In this document: in pieces, positions 54,867-64,000 of the stretch
How positions within the stretch are numbered: position 1 is the stretch's first letter
How the letters are laid out: each line of letters starts with the position of its first letter
Assembly (NCBI RefSeq): GCF_032883915.1
Contig: NZ_CP120717.1
Location: 305,501-369,500, forward strand
Direction of reading: 5' to 3'
DNA: 64,000 bases
DNA from: Endozoicomonas sp. 8E
Lineage (GTDB): Bacteria; Pseudomonadota; Gammaproteobacteria; Pseudomonadales; Endozoicomonadaceae
Notes under the pieces: generated by a model
The model's database searches: none
Seen by the model: only the letters and a program-made list of their open reading frames with translations
Told to the model about the DNA's origin: nothing
Translations under genes and position numbers: made by a program

Positions 54867-57800
54867 ATGAATGTTTCGGAGAGCCCATTTTTTCCCCCTG
54901 TTGATCAAAATTCTCAAGGTGCCCGGAAGGTTCATCCCCGGCAGGAGGATCATTCCAGCTATCCATCAGCTCAATCCTGGGGCAAATACCTTGTTAAAGA
55001 GGTTTCGCAGGGGCGCGAACAAGACGACTTAGCCGTCGGAAGTATGCCTCATCCTTCTGCCATTAACGAACATCCTATGGAATGGTCTTCTGTGCAAGCC
55101 TGCCCAGCTTCCACACCTGACTTACCACAAGGCAATCTTGATCATGAATTAAAAGAGTTTCTGAAAAGGTTTGCAGAGTGTATGAGCAAAGGGCAACCAT
55201 TGCCGGTCAGTGACTATAAAGCATTCATCAAGTACTTCGGGAAGTTACCGCCCAATGCTGACCCTGATCAGCTTGATTCTGAAGATTACCTCCTGAAAAT
55301 TAAAGAAGATCCTTATTATATAGAGCAGGTACCCCAGGAAAAGTTAACACCAGATTTGTGTGTGCAGGCATGCACGAAATTTAATTATGGGAATTTGCAG
55401 TATGTGCCTGAAAGGATTAAGACCGATGAATTCTATCGGGCTCTGGCACTTGAAGAATCTAATGCGCTTAACTACGTGCCTGAGAAGATAAAAAGACAAT
55501 GGCTGGATGATGGTTTTTTTGACGTGCTGTTTGAAAAAGATGATGACGTTATTTGTTACATTCCCCGAGACGCAAAAACCGATGCCCATTTTGAAATAGC
55601 CTGCAGAAAATCGCCCACTGCGCTGAGCAGTTACCCGAAAAATAAACCCATTAGTGATCACCTGTTAGCCATTGCAATCGAACGCTTCGGGTCCCTGCAG
55701 TATTGCCCGGACCATAAGAAAACAGCAGAACTTTGTGAATTAGCCTGTCGATGCAATGGGTTAGCATTAAAGTACGTTCCTGAAAAACTGAAAACTGCAG
55801 CATTATGCCAAATGGCCGTTGATAAAAATGCCGACGCTTTTGAATTCATCCCGGAAGCGGTCAAAACATTCGAAATGTATCTGGCAGCCTCTAAAAGTGA
55901 TCGCGTACTCAAGAAGCTTCCCGAATTTCTAACACAAGCACAACGAACGGAAATATATCGTACTGCCTGTACTTTTGGCATAACAGTATTGAATGATATT
56001 CCAAAGCAATTTATTACCGAAGAGTTCCTCAAGTCAGTCTTTACCAGCAAGGAACATGTAAACACCCCTCTTGCCTGTGCCGCACACATCAGACTTTCAC
56101 AATTTGTTGAAGATGATAAAGTGTTTGAACTGTATTCCTTAGCCCTGAGCCTCTCACCTGATGCGCTGGAGTTTGTGCCCAAATACATAAGAAAGGGAGC
56201 AATCCTTCATGAGGCATTAAAACATGATGTGTCGGTATTGAAATATGTTCCTGTGGAAAACCTGAATTTTATTGAATGTTGTCTCAAAGCATCAGTTACA
56301 AAAGAGATGATGGATACATCGGATGCAAGCCTGGAAAAATGTCAGTTAAGATTAATAAAGCTTAACAAAATGCCTTATGTGCCAACCAATGTTCAGTTGA
56401 TGTTTTTGTCGAATACCGATTCGACACTAAAAGAAAAACTCAGGTTAATTGAATCATTAGATGCTCCGAGTTACACCTTCCCGGAACAGGTATTAGCGGC
56501 ACCACTGGTTTGCCAGAAGTCTCCTTTGCAATTCAGGTGTACCAATCTGTTTTTGTTACCTCTTATTTCAACTGCTCACCAGGTCACCGGATTTGCGCTG
56601 CCCAGGGCCGGTGATGGGGAGAACATCAACCGATACATTGCCGGGAATATGCCTTCATCGTTTGGGCTGCAGGATATACCTGAAGAACTGTGTCCGGCAA
56701 ACGGCTCAGCAACACGGATTGTCGGTGGACGGACAATTCAATGTCTGAAGGCCGGTAGCCAGGCCGCATATTTTAAATTCCAGAGAGCCGGGGAACCCCT
56801 TGAAACATTGGCCAGGGAGGGGCTGCTTTATCAAGTCATCGCTGCTACTCCAGAGCTGGCATTCAAGAGCGAGTTGCCAAAGTACCAGGCTTTTATGCAA
56901 CTCCCACTGGGCGAAGGTCTGCGGTGTTTGATTAGCCAGTTTGATGATCGTGTGGAGATTGTTGAAAGGCATGGTCAACAGTATGTCAATGTCTTTTCCT
57001 ATACAGCACCTGCCGCCTATGCCCGGTATGCCCATTCGCCAGAAGCAGACGGTGACTGCCCCCGGGAGCGCCCGGAGCAGGGCATCCTGAAAGCCTGTCA
57101 CGATGCCGGTTACATGACCAGCATGGGGCTGGTGCCGACCAGTATGCTGCAGTGCCTGCACGAAACAGATTACGGTCGGGGCTGGGTCGCCTTGCATGCG
57201 GCCATGAATCGACTGCATGACAATATTCACCCTGGCAAATTGGCGGCGTGGAATACTCTTGCGACTGACAAGATTGACTTTGGGCACTGCGGCATACGTG
57301 ACTTGGGCGATTATGAAACCTTTGGCGATATCCAGAGCTGTTTACGGCAGAAAGACACCCTCGATCACTGTTATCCGCCCATAGTTTCACAGCGTGTTGC
57401 CCTGGCCAATAGCATTTGTGAGATCATTGTATCGGCGGTTCTGGTGCGGTCACGTTTACGCCAAAGAGATGACGGCTATCACTACAAAAACCCTCAGGCA
57501 CTTAAGGAAACGGCCACATTTATTGAATCAGCCTGCAATCAATTCCTGACGGGACTGATGCCTCTGCCTGCCACACTTAATCACCTCCAATCCCTCCTGG
57601 GTCGAGAAGACCAGGAGTACCGGGAATGGCTGGGCCGGGTAGCGCAGGAGGTGCTCTACTGGACGGCGCTGCAGCCTTGTGAGTCAGGCTTTGATCAGCT
57701 CACCGGGGGTGAATATGACCCGGCCGACTGCTACCTGAATCATGTAAAAAATAATAAACGCCTCAGTGAAACACTCTATTCCTATGGTGCTGGCAAGCTT

Positions 57801-57947
57801 CTAAGCGAGAAAAATTTTTTAAATATTGATGATCAGTTAAATCTTGGAGCCTATAACTCCACCTTTCCACTGATATCGTTAATGAACGGGCTGACCAGGA
57901 TGTGTACTGGTGTATTGGAGCAGCTTAACCGTTCAGGCAGGCGTTGA
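54867..57947 (+). CDS. Large effector-like protein with DUF4116-type repeats and a kinase-like C-terminal region
   Basis: 1026 residues, no signal peptide. AAGGAGG precedes the ATG. Residues 1-95 are polar and disordered-looking, as in many injected effectors. Residues about 150-480 hold some nine units of 33-36 residues with the pattern A-L-x-Y-V-P-E-K-L-K-T-x-x-L-C-x-x-A (for example LALKYVPEKLKTAALCQMAV), resembling DUF4116 repeats of intracellular bacteria. From about 600 a second region begins. AAYFKFQRAGEPLETLAREG (K near 636, then E) could be a kinase N-lobe and GHCGIRDLGDYETFGDI (near 808-824) a catalytic or DFG-like segment. The kinase idea is weak inference from spacing. Possibly delivered by a type III or IV system not in this window. 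Confidence 0.6.
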   Translation: MNVSESPFFPPVDQNSQGARKVHPRQEDHSSYPSAQSWGKYLVKEVSQGREQDDLAVGSMPHPSAINEHPMEWSSVQACPASTPDLPQGNLDHELKEFLKRFAECMSKGQPLPVSDYKAFIKYFGKLPPNADPDQLDSEDYLLKIKEDPYYIEQVPQEKLTPDLCVQACTKFNYGNLQYVPERIKTDEFYRALALEESNALNYVPEKIKRQWLDDGFFDVLFEKDDDVICYIPRDAKTDAHFEIACRKSPTALSSYPKNKPISDHLLAIAIERFGSLQYCPDHKKTAELCELACRCNGLALKYVPEKLKTAALCQMAVDKNADAFEFIPEAVKTFEMYLAASKSDRVLKKLPEFLTQAQRTEIYRTACTFGITVLNDIPKQFITEEFLKSVFTSKEHVNTPLACAAHIRLSQFVEDDKVFELYSLALSLSPDALEFVPKYIRKGAILHEALKHDVSVLKYVPVENLNFIECCLKASVTKEMMDTSDASLEKCQLRLIKLNKMPYVPTNVQLMFLSNTDSTLKEKLRLIESLDAPSYTFPEQVLAAPLVCQKSPLQFRCTNLFLLPLISTAHQVTGFALPRAGDGENINRYIAGNMPSSFGLQDIPEELCPANGSATRIVGGRTIQCLKAGSQAAYFKFQRAGEPLETLAREGLLYQVIAATPELAFKSELPKYQAFMQLPLGEGLRCLISQFDDRVEIVERHGQQYVNVFSYTAPAAYARYAHSPEADGDCPRERPEQGILKACHDAGYMTSMGLVPTSMLQCLHETDYGRGWVALHAAMNRLHDNIHPGKLAAWNTLATDKIDFGHCGIRDLGDYETFGDIQSCLRQKDTLDHCYPPIVSQRVALANSICEIIVSAVLVRSRLRQRDDGYHYKNPQALKETATFIESACNQFLTGLMPLPATLNHLQSLLGREDQEYREWLGRVAQEVLYWTALQPCESGFDQLTGGEYDPADCYLNHVKNNKRLSETLYSYGAGKLLSEKNFLNIDDQLNLGAYNSTFPLISLMNGLTRMCTGVLEQLNRSGRR

Positions 57948-57977
57948 AATGTTGCCAGTTGTTTAAGATTTACGCTG

Positions 57978-58004
57978 CCAGTCGGGTAAAACTTACCTGA
58001 CTGG
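57978..58004. terminator. Hairpin between convergent genes
   Basis: CCAGTCGGGTAA (57978-57989) pairs with TTACCTGACTGG (57993-58004) with one G-U, a 12-bp stem, after the effector-like gene and before the end of gor. No long T run. Confidence 0.55.
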
Positions 58005-58123
58005 AGAAAATCATAAGGTTTCAGAACCTATAGATGTGCAGAAGTCGCTTTATATCAAGCACTGGGCTACCTGCCTGAACCAGAAATGACCCACAGATTT
58101 TGCTGACGAGGCAAGAAAAAGGG

Positions 58124-59491
58124 TCACCTCATAGTGACAAACTCTTCCGCAGAGGTCGGATGGATAGCCACTGTATTATCAAAGTCCGCTTTGGTTGCCC
58201 CCATTTTCAGCGCCACTGCAAAACCCTGCAGCATTTCATCGGAGCCATGTCCGATGGTGTGAATGCCAACAATTTTCTCTTCTTCACCCAGGGTAACCAG
58301 CTTCATGCGGCTTGGCTGACGGTGACTGGTGAGCGCACTGTACATGGCAGTAAAGCCGCTGGTGTAAACCTTTACGTTTTCCTGGCCGTGACGTTCGATG
58401 GCTTCGCTTTCGCTCAGACCAACGGTGCCAATGGTGGGGTGACTGAAGACGACAGTCGCAACATTGTCGTAGTTCAGGTGTTCTTCCGGTTTGTTGTTGA
58501 AAAGTCTTTCTGACAGACGACGTCCGGCTGCCACTGCAACCGGTGTCAGTTCGATCTTGCCAATGTTGTCACCTACTGCATAAATACCAGGCACATTGGT
58601 GTTCTGGAACTTATCGACAGGAATGTAGCCACGCTCATCGGTTTCTACACCCGCTGCTTCCAGATTGATGGAGTGGGTATGTGGCTTACGACCTGCAGCC
58701 CAGATAACCGTATCAACTGTCAGGCTGTTGCCATTTTCAAGATGAATGGTCAGGCTGCCATTGCTTTTTCTGGTGATCTCTTTGGGTACAGAATGTGTGT
58801 GCAGGGTCGGGCCTTCCGCTTCCATGATCTCAACCAGAGTATCGGACAGCATGTCGTCGAAGTTGCGCAAGGGTTTGTGCTTGCGAACCAGCAGGTGGGT
58901 TTCACTGCCCAGGGCATGAAGGACACCCGCCAGCTCGACGGCAATGTACCCGGCCCCCAGAACGGCAACACGCTCAGGGCGTTCTGTCAGTTCGAAGAAG
59001 CCGTCAGAGTCAATGCCGAATTCTGCTCCAGGAATCGCTGGGACAGCAGGCTCACCACCGGTAGCGATGGTAATGTGATCAGCCGTGTATTGAACACCGT
59101 TCACTTCAACGGTGTTGGCATCCACAAAACGACCGTAACCTTTTATGACGGTTACTTTGTTGTTACCCAGTACCCGGTCATAGGACTGGTGAATACGGCT
59201 GATGTAGGCCTCACGACTTGCAACCAGTTTGCTCCAGCTGAAGTTTTTCAGGATTTCTTCACGGTTCAGATCAAAACCGTAATCCGGACCATAGTGGATG
59301 GCATCGGAAATCTGTCCTGCAAACCACATGGCTTTCTTGGGAACACAGCCAACGTTTACACAGGTGCCGCCGAGGTGTTTGGCTTCAATAAGGCCAACAT
59401 TTGCGCCGTGCATGGCAGCCCGATTAGCAGTACCTATGCCGCCGCTACCACCACCAATGACCAGGTAGTCAAAATGGGTATCTGTATTCAT
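58124..59491 (-). CDS. gor: Glutathione-disulfide reductase
   Basis: 455 residues from ATG 59491 with AGGAAT upstream; an earlier in-frame ATG at 59530 would add 13 residues before the FAD motif. FAD motif [20 protein letters not shown], redox pair C44/C49 in [20 protein letters not shown] motif [13 protein letters not shown] with R residues in [11 protein letters not shown], and C-terminal H444/E449 in HPTSAEEF identify Gor. It keeps glutathione reduced using NADPH, which PntAB can supply. Confidence 0.94.
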   Translation of the reverse strand: MNTDTHFDYLVIGGGSGGIGTANRAAMHGANVGLIEAKHLGGTCVNVGCVPKKAMWFAGQISDAIHYGPDYGFDLNREEILKNFSWSKLVASREAYISRIHQSYDRVLGNNKVTVIKGYGRFVDANTVEVNGVQYTADHITIATGGEPAVPAIPGAEFGIDSDGFFELTERPERVAVLGAGYIAVELAGVLHALGSETHLLVRKHKPLRNFDDMLSDTLVEIMEAEGPTLHTHSVPKEITRKSNGSLTIHLENGNSLTVDTVIWAAGRKPHTHSINLEAAGVETDERGYIPVDKFQNTNVPGIYAVGDNIGKIELTPVAVAAGRRLSERLFNNKPEEHLNYDNVATVVFSHPTIGTVGLSESEAIERHGQENVKVYTSGFTAMYSALTSHRQPSRMKLVTLGEEEKIVGIHTIGHGSDEMLQGFAVALKMGATKADFDNTVAIHPTSAEEFVTMR

Positions 59492-59866
59492 GATTATTCC
59501 TGATAAATTCCAAGTGCGATTAAAAGACACTATATGGGCAATCTCTCGAATTTAAATCTCCCGGGGGCAAAATCCGCGTTGCCCGGGGTATTCTCAGCTT
59601 GTGAAATTCTGTAAGCGTTACGTCAATATCTCATTGTTACGGGACTACTTCCCACAGGTAACACATTCAGGCTGGATAAAAATACCTATCGTGATGGGGT
59701 CTTGTGTCGGATTGTACGTATTTCAGGGGGTGTGAGCATTTTTCAAAAAATTGGCACGCCGATTGTATATATAGGGTCGAAAGCAAGAAAAACTGCCGAA
59801 AATAAAAACAATAATGAGGCAGATGAATCGACTGATAATAACAATAATAAAAGTCGGTGACCGTAC

Positions 59867-60017
59867 AAGCGGATTGGTTTATAGGGTGTTTTTTTGTGGT
59901 GTAGCAACCAACAGGGAAACCGGAGCTGAGAAGAATTGCAGAAGCAACGCGGGCATCCGGATATACACGGAAGGATAATAAAGCCATTATCCACACAGCC
60001 TGTAAACCAATCCGCTT
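59867..60017. repeat. 151-base element with 19-base inverted ends (MITE-like)
   Basis: AAGCGGATTGGTTTATAGG (59867-59885) and CCTGTAAACCAATCCGCTT (59999-60017) are inverted copies with one mismatch. The 113 bases between them contain no gene. Size and ends fit a miniature inverted-repeat element. I see no clear target duplication at the borders. Confidence 0.6.
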
Positions 60018-60224
60018 ATTTTTATATTCAATAGCTTTCCGCTAAAACTCTCTATTCCATCATCTCCTTATTTCTGACTGACGACTGTTATATGTCCGCT
60101 CGTTAAATGCTCTGAATTTCTATTGTCGAACAGTACTTTTGATGAGTCAGGCTTATAGGCGATTGGCCGCTGAATTGCTGAACTGTGCAGCAAGGATAGG
60201 GGTAGGTAAGTTGAGAAGGTAGGA

Positions 60225-60250
60225 AGAGCGCAGCCGCCAGGCTACGCTCT
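60225..60250 (-). terminator. Terminator of the symporter gene
   Basis: On the minus strand AGAGCGTAGCC-TGGC-GGCTGCGCTCT forms an 11-bp stem (one T-G pair) followed by TCCT, 19 bases after the stop. Confidence 0.6.
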
Positions 60251-60268
60251 GTTGTAGTCAGTCATCAA

Positions 60269-61588
60269 TCAGGCAGTCCGGACCTGCTGCTCACCGATGT
60301 GGTGGAAGTCGATGTTCTCATCGCTTTCACCGGCTTCAAGATCGTTATAAACCTTCAGATCCATCTCGCCTTCGCTCTTGGCAACGATACAGGTTACAAC
60401 ACTGTCGCCTGTTATATTGACAGCGGTACGTACCATATCCAGCAGGCGATCTACACCCATGATCAGGGCAATACCTTCCAGAGGCAGGCCTACCTGCTGC
60501 AGAACCATCGCCAGCATAACCAGACCCACTCCGGGTACACCCGCAGTACCGACAGAAGCCAGAGTGGCTGTGACGATCACCATCAGATAGTCACCCATGC
60601 TCAGGTCAACACCAAAGGCCTGGGCGATAAAGACCGTCGCGGCACCCTGCATGATAGCAGTACCGTCCATGTTGATGGTGCTGCCCAGGGGGATGGTGAA
60701 AGAGGCCACCTTGTTGCTGACACCCATACGACGAGTTACGCCTTCCATAGTGACCGGGATAGTGGCGTTACTGGAGGCTGTGGTAAAGGCAAACATGAAG
60801 GCATCCTGCATTTTCTTCAGGAAGATGCGCGGACTCAGACCTGTAGTGATTTTTAACAGACCACAGTAAGTGATGAACAGCTGCAGAGCCAGACCTCCCA
60901 GGACGACCAGGAAATACTGAATCAGGTTACCGATAGCACCCAGGTCAATTGAATAGAACAGCTTGGCCAGCAGACCCATCACACCGTATGGTGCCAGGTT
61001 CATGATCAAAGTAGTCAGCTTCATCATGACTTCGTTCAGAGCCACAAAAATCTTGACGATAGGCTCAGCAGGTTTACCCGCAGCAGCAATGGCAATACCG
61101 AACAACAGGGCAAATACGATGATTTGCAGTGTGTTACCGGAGGCCATGGCTTCAATAGGGTTAGCCGGGAACATGCCGATGATGACTTCAGACAGCGAAG
61201 GTGCGGTGGAGGCTGCATAAGAAGAAGCGCTTTCCAGGTTGGCACCTTCACCCGGGCTGACAAGCAGAGCCAGACCCATAGCCAGACTGATGGCAATACA
61301 GGTCGTAAGCAGGTAGAAAGCGACTGTTTTTCCGCCTAGACGACCAAGAACTGTTACGTCTTTGAGGGAGCAGGTACCGCACACGATGGAGGTGAATACC
61401 AGAGGTACTACTATCATTTTCAGAGCGGTCAGAAATATTTGACCTATGACGTTGAATACGCCATTTACCAAGTAATGCTCAATAAAAGTATTACCTGTAA
61501 ACTGACGCATTATCAGGCCAAGAGCCAGACCTGCCATCATGCCGATCAGCACTTTGGCTGTGAGTGAAAGTCGAATCCACTGCTTCAT
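60269..61588 (-). CDS. Dicarboxylate/amino acid:cation symporter (DAACS family)
   Basis: 439 residues with about eight membrane helices and the two re-entrant loops of the family: TTASSNATIPVTMEGV (Ser-rich HP1) and ASVGTAGVPGVGLVMLAMVL (HP2). NMDGTAIMQGAATVFIAQAF lies between them and carries the sodium and substrate motif NMDGT. MDRLLDMVRTAVNITGD-type sequence (GVDRLLDMVRTAVNITGDSV) holds the conserved Asp and Arg. The R in that helix would suit acidic amino acids or C4-dicarboxylates. The substrate, glutamate/aspartate or succinate/fumarate, cannot be decided. Single gene. Confidence 0.9.
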   Translation of the reverse strand: MKQWIRLSLTAKVLIGMMAGLALGLIMRQFTGNTFIEHYLVNGVFNVIGQIFLTALKMIVVPLVFTSIVCGTCSLKDVTVLGRLGGKTVAFYLLTTCIAISLAMGLALLVSPGEGANLESASSYAASTAPSLSEVIIGMFPANPIEAMASGNTLQIIVFALLFGIAIAAAGKPAEPIVKIFVALNEVMMKLTTLIMNLAPYGVMGLLAKLFYSIDLGAIGNLIQYFLVVLGGLALQLFITYCGLLKITTGLSPRIFLKKMQDAFMFAFTTASSNATIPVTMEGVTRRMGVSNKVASFTIPLGSTINMDGTAIMQGAATVFIAQAFGVDLSMGDYLMVIVTATLASVGTAGVPGVGLVMLAMVLQQVGLPLEGIALIMGVDRLLDMVRTAVNITGDSVVTCIVAKSEGEMDLKVYNDLEAGESDENIDFHHIGEQQVRTA

Positions 61589-62118
61589 ATTTATTTCCTA
61601 TGTTACCAAACACGTCTCTCTCTTGGTTCGCTTGTCTTTGTGATGCGAGAGAGAATTATGCGGGAGGCATGTCAGATCAGACTTTCTTGGAGGTGTTATT
61701 GCTGAGCAACCCAAGCGATTTCTTTTAACGCTTATGGAATTAAACTGACCCGCCGGGTTTTTTCGGCAGGGTTGTACCGATCAAAAAATTGAACCGGAGT
61801 CCCCGATTTCTTTTACAGCTTAAGTTTGTTTGGCACGAAGCAGGTTTGATATAGATCAATAAAGGGATAAATAGTGATAATAACCCGCTATTTATAACAC
61901 TATTTCTCGATTTATATTGAATATCTGGTGGATATAACTACCTCTTAGCGGCTTTTTTAAAGTGTTATCAGTCTGGTCTGATTGGGCCTTGAAATGAGCA
62001 TCCAGCCTTTCAGGAATCTTATGATGGCGATAAAAGGCAGAGTAATGGGATAAACAGAGATTGATTGCACGTCTTTCGACGTGCAATTAGAGGGTGATGC
62101 TATCAGCAGAAGAGCATG
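61589..62118. other. 530-base spacer between symporter and malic enzyme genes
   Basis: Contains the symporter promoter on the left and a hairpin after the malic enzyme gene on the right (62064-62087). No gene is supported. Confidence 0.45.
62064..62087 (-). terminator. Hairpin downstream of the malic enzyme gene
   Basis: ATTGCACGTC (62064-62073) pairs perfectly with GACGTGCAAT (62078-62087) around a 4-base loop, about 30 bases past the stop. The T content after it on the minus strand is low. Confidence 0.55.
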
Positions 62119-63804
62119 CTAGCAGAAAGACATCCGAATGCGACGGTACTCGGGGCTCCAGCGTTTTGTTCTGATCTTTTGTTCCAGATCAGTCAACTCA
62201 GTGACCGGGGCCAGACCGTCCTTCTGGGCTTGAAGAGCAACCGCGAGAGCAATATCGTTGGTGACATGCTGAATGCGATCTAACAAAGGCAGAAGAGGTG
62301 CTTCTCTGCTCACCAGAGCAGGAGAAGCCAGTGCCAGTGTTTCTACAGCAACGTCGAGCATCTTGTCGGTTATGCGACCAGCGCCGGAGGCCAGCACACC
62401 CAGACCCAGACCGGGGAAAATATAGATATTGTTACACTGGGCAATCGGGTAGGCGCAGTCATTGAACTGAACCGGCTCAAACGGGCTGCCAGTAGCAATC
62501 AGAGCCTTGCCATTGGTCCATTTGATAATGTCTTCGGGCAGAGCTTCTACCTGACTGATCGGGTTCGACAGCGGGAAGATAATTGGCTGCTCGTGGTTGA
62601 CCGCCATGTTCTTAATAATTTCCTGAGTGAACAGGCCGGGTTGACCGGAAACACCAATGATGGCGTCTGGCTTGGCAATGCGAACGACATCCGCCAGCGA
62701 CACTGTGCCCTCGGCGGACCAGCCTTCAATATCAGCAAAACAGTGAGCCAGCTTCTGCTGGAATGGACGGAGACCTTCCATCTGGTCGTGTACCAGACCG
62801 TCACGATCAACCATGTAGATGCGCTTGCGGGCTTCCTCGTCAGACATTCCGCGACCCACCATCAGACGGATAATTTGTTCAGCGATCCCACAGCCCGCAG
62901 AGCCTCCACCCAGGAAAGCAACGCTCAGATCTTCAATGGATTTGCCGGCAGCCTTGGCTGCAGCCATCAGGGTAGCAGCGGTAACACCGGCAGTGCCCTG
63001 AATGTCATCATTAAAGGTGCAGAGCTGATCACGGTACTCCTCCAGCAGAGGCGTAGCGTGGTTGATAGCGAAGTCTTCAAATTGCAGCAGGGCGTTTGGC
63101 CAGCGACGTTTAAGTGCTTGAATAAACATCTCGACAAATTCGAAATAATCGTCTTCACCGATGCGCTCATGCCGCCATCCCAGGTAATTAGGGTCTTCCA
63201 GCAGCTTCTTGTTGTTGGTGCCACAATCAAGAGTAATGGGCAGTGTCAGGTTGGGCGTAATGCCACCCACGGCAGAGTAGAGAGATAGCTTACCAATGCA
63301 GATGCCCATACCACCAATACCCTGGTCGCCCAGACCCAGGATACGCTCACCATCCGTCACTACGATGACTTCAATGTTGCGCTTGAAGTTTGCTAGCATG
63401 GCGTCAATCTGAGCGCGCTCAGGGAAAGAGATATAGAGGCCACGGGGACGACGATAAAGATCGCTGTATCTCTGACAGGCCTGACCTACCACAGGGGTGT
63501 AGATGATAGGCAACATTTCCTGAAGATGACGCTGAACCAGAGCGTAGAAAAGCGTTTCGTTGGTATCTTGCAGTGAGCGCAGGTAAATATGTTTGAGAAT
63601 AGGCGTGGGCTTGATCGCAAAAGATTTATAGGCGCGGCGGCATTGCTCTTCCAGTGTTTCTACACGGGGTGGCAACAGACCATGGAGGTCCAGTTCGCTG
63701 CGTTCTTCAAAAGTGAAGGCAGTGCCCTTGTTCAGCAAGGGATTTTCAAGAAGCATACGACCTGAAAGGCCAGTATGAATGCTGTTGGAATCTAGGTCGG
63801 TCAT
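62119..63804 (-). CDS. maeA: NAD-dependent malic enzyme
   Basis: 561 residues, close to E. coli MaeA (565). [20 protein letters not shown] carries the catalytic Tyr, [20 protein letters not shown] the conserved Lys region, and [10 protein letters not shown] with [13 protein letters not shown] the metal ligands. [20 protein letters not shown] is the NAD-binding fold. It converts malate to pyruvate, CO2 and NADH. It would complement the glyoxylate shunt (aceA) and C4-dicarboxylate uptake, if that is what the neighbouring symporter does. Confidence 0.95.
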   Translation of the reverse strand: MTDLDSNSIHTGLSGRMLLENPLLNKGTAFTFEERSELDLHGLLPPRVETLEEQCRRAYKSFAIKPTPILKHIYLRSLQDTNETLFYALVQRHLQEMLPIIYTPVVGQACQRYSDLYRRPRGLYISFPERAQIDAMLANFKRNIEVIVVTDGERILGLGDQGIGGMGICIGKLSLYSAVGGITPNLTLPITLDCGTNNKKLLEDPNYLGWRHERIGEDDYFEFVEMFIQALKRRWPNALLQFEDFAINHATPLLEEYRDQLCTFNDDIQGTAGVTAATLMAAAKAAGKSIEDLSVAFLGGGSAGCGIAEQIIRLMVGRGMSDEEARKRIYMVDRDGLVHDQMEGLRPFQQKLAHCFADIEGWSAEGTVSLADVVRIAKPDAIIGVSGQPGLFTQEIIKNMAVNHEQPIIFPLSNPISQVEALPEDIIKWTNGKALIATGSPFEPVQFNDCAYPIAQCNNIYIFPGLGLGVLASGAGRITDKMLDVAVETLALASPALVSREAPLLPLLDRIQHVTNDIALAVALQAQKDGLAPVTELTDLEQKIRTKRWSPEYRRIRMSFC

Positions 63805-64000
63805 TATTCGGTTCCAGTGGTGGTTCTGGAGAATGCATCAGATGTTAAACCCACGATGAAATTATCTGCACTTCATGCAATGTGTGGGCTATGACGGGCA
63901 ACCCCTGGATTCTGGACTTTATACCAGCTTGCAAGGGTGTACATCACTGTCAATAACGGCCGCTTAGGATAAGTCTTGATCTAAATCTTAAATAGACAGG

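Larger units (their letters stand above)
59492..60268. other. 780-base spacer between divergent-end genes with a MITE-like element
   Basis: Holds the gor promoter on the left and the terminator of the symporter gene on the right. In between lies a 151-base element with inverted ends (59867-60017, separate entry). Frames on the minus strand here (for example 59667-59996) have no support. Confidence 0.5.

Noticed and set aside
59667-59996. 109-codon minus-strand frame
   Set aside because: Crosses the MITE-like element and AT-rich DNA and has no recognisable motif.
62593-63288. 231-codon plus-strand frame
   Set aside because: Antisense to maeA.

Overview
The window looks like a chromosomal segment of a marine, host-associated gammaproteobacterium, most likely Endozoicomonas or a close relative (Oceanospirillales). 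The basis is the mix of ordinary gammaproteobacterial housekeeping genes (galU, gsp type II secretion operon, sbcCD, nagB, pntAB, aceA, gor, maeA) with several eukaryote-like genes. Genus assignment is inference from gene content; no search was run.

Layout. 1-776: 3' end of a large protein with a nuclease-like E-x-K motif. 777-1473: decayed spacer with palindromic repeats. 1474-3885: convergent pair of exported paralogues with long-loop C2H2 zinc-finger motifs. 4187-9106: a glucosylglycerate module (GH13_18 phosphorylase, divergent galU, HAD phosphatase, GT81 synthase). 9141-16020: copper/silver efflux operon (metal-rich exported protein, CusC, CusB, CusA, DUF411) behind a MerR-type promoter. 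16131-20274: AT-rich island with an exported trypsin-like protease, an exported proprotein that resembles a TGF-beta/BMP ligand, a REP-associated transposase inside inverted repeat arrays, and a CPBP-like membrane protein. 20543-23491: copA-cueR with a CueR-type promoter. 23504-25770: an intact F-box/WD40 gene between two truncated copies of itself. 25829-26416: PagL-like outer-membrane lipase. 26977-38536: complete gspC-N operon. 38714-40541: higBA, an orphan GspM-like gene and a Phd/PIN toxin-antitoxin pair. 40687-51910: sbcDC, nagB, a DUF5718 gene, an exported protein with a pentapeptide repeat tail, and pntAB. 52574-57947: aceA and a 1026-residue repeat protein that looks like an effector. 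58124-63804: gor, a dicarboxylate/amino-acid symporter and NAD-malic enzyme.

How the genes fit together. The two copper loci flank the AT-rich island. Both have MerR-type promoters with 19-bp spacers, so the single CueR here may control both. The GT81 synthase and HAD phosphatase would make glucosylglycerate, and the divergent phosphorylase would recover glucose-1-phosphate from it for GalU. The type II system could export the folded, signal-peptide-bearing proteins found nearby (zinc-finger pair, protease, TGF-beta-like protein, pentapeptide-repeat protein). The F-box/WD40 protein and the 1026-residue protein have no signal peptide and would need another injection route.

The most striking find is the gene at 17143-17820. 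It has a signal peptide, a short acidic pro-region, an RERR site and a 111-residue C-terminal domain. Its four cysteines sit close to the C1, C3, C5 and C7 spacing of TGF-beta ligands and it ends Gly-Cys-Arg. Beside it is a trypsin-like protease that keeps the S1-pocket aspartate needed to cut after arginine.
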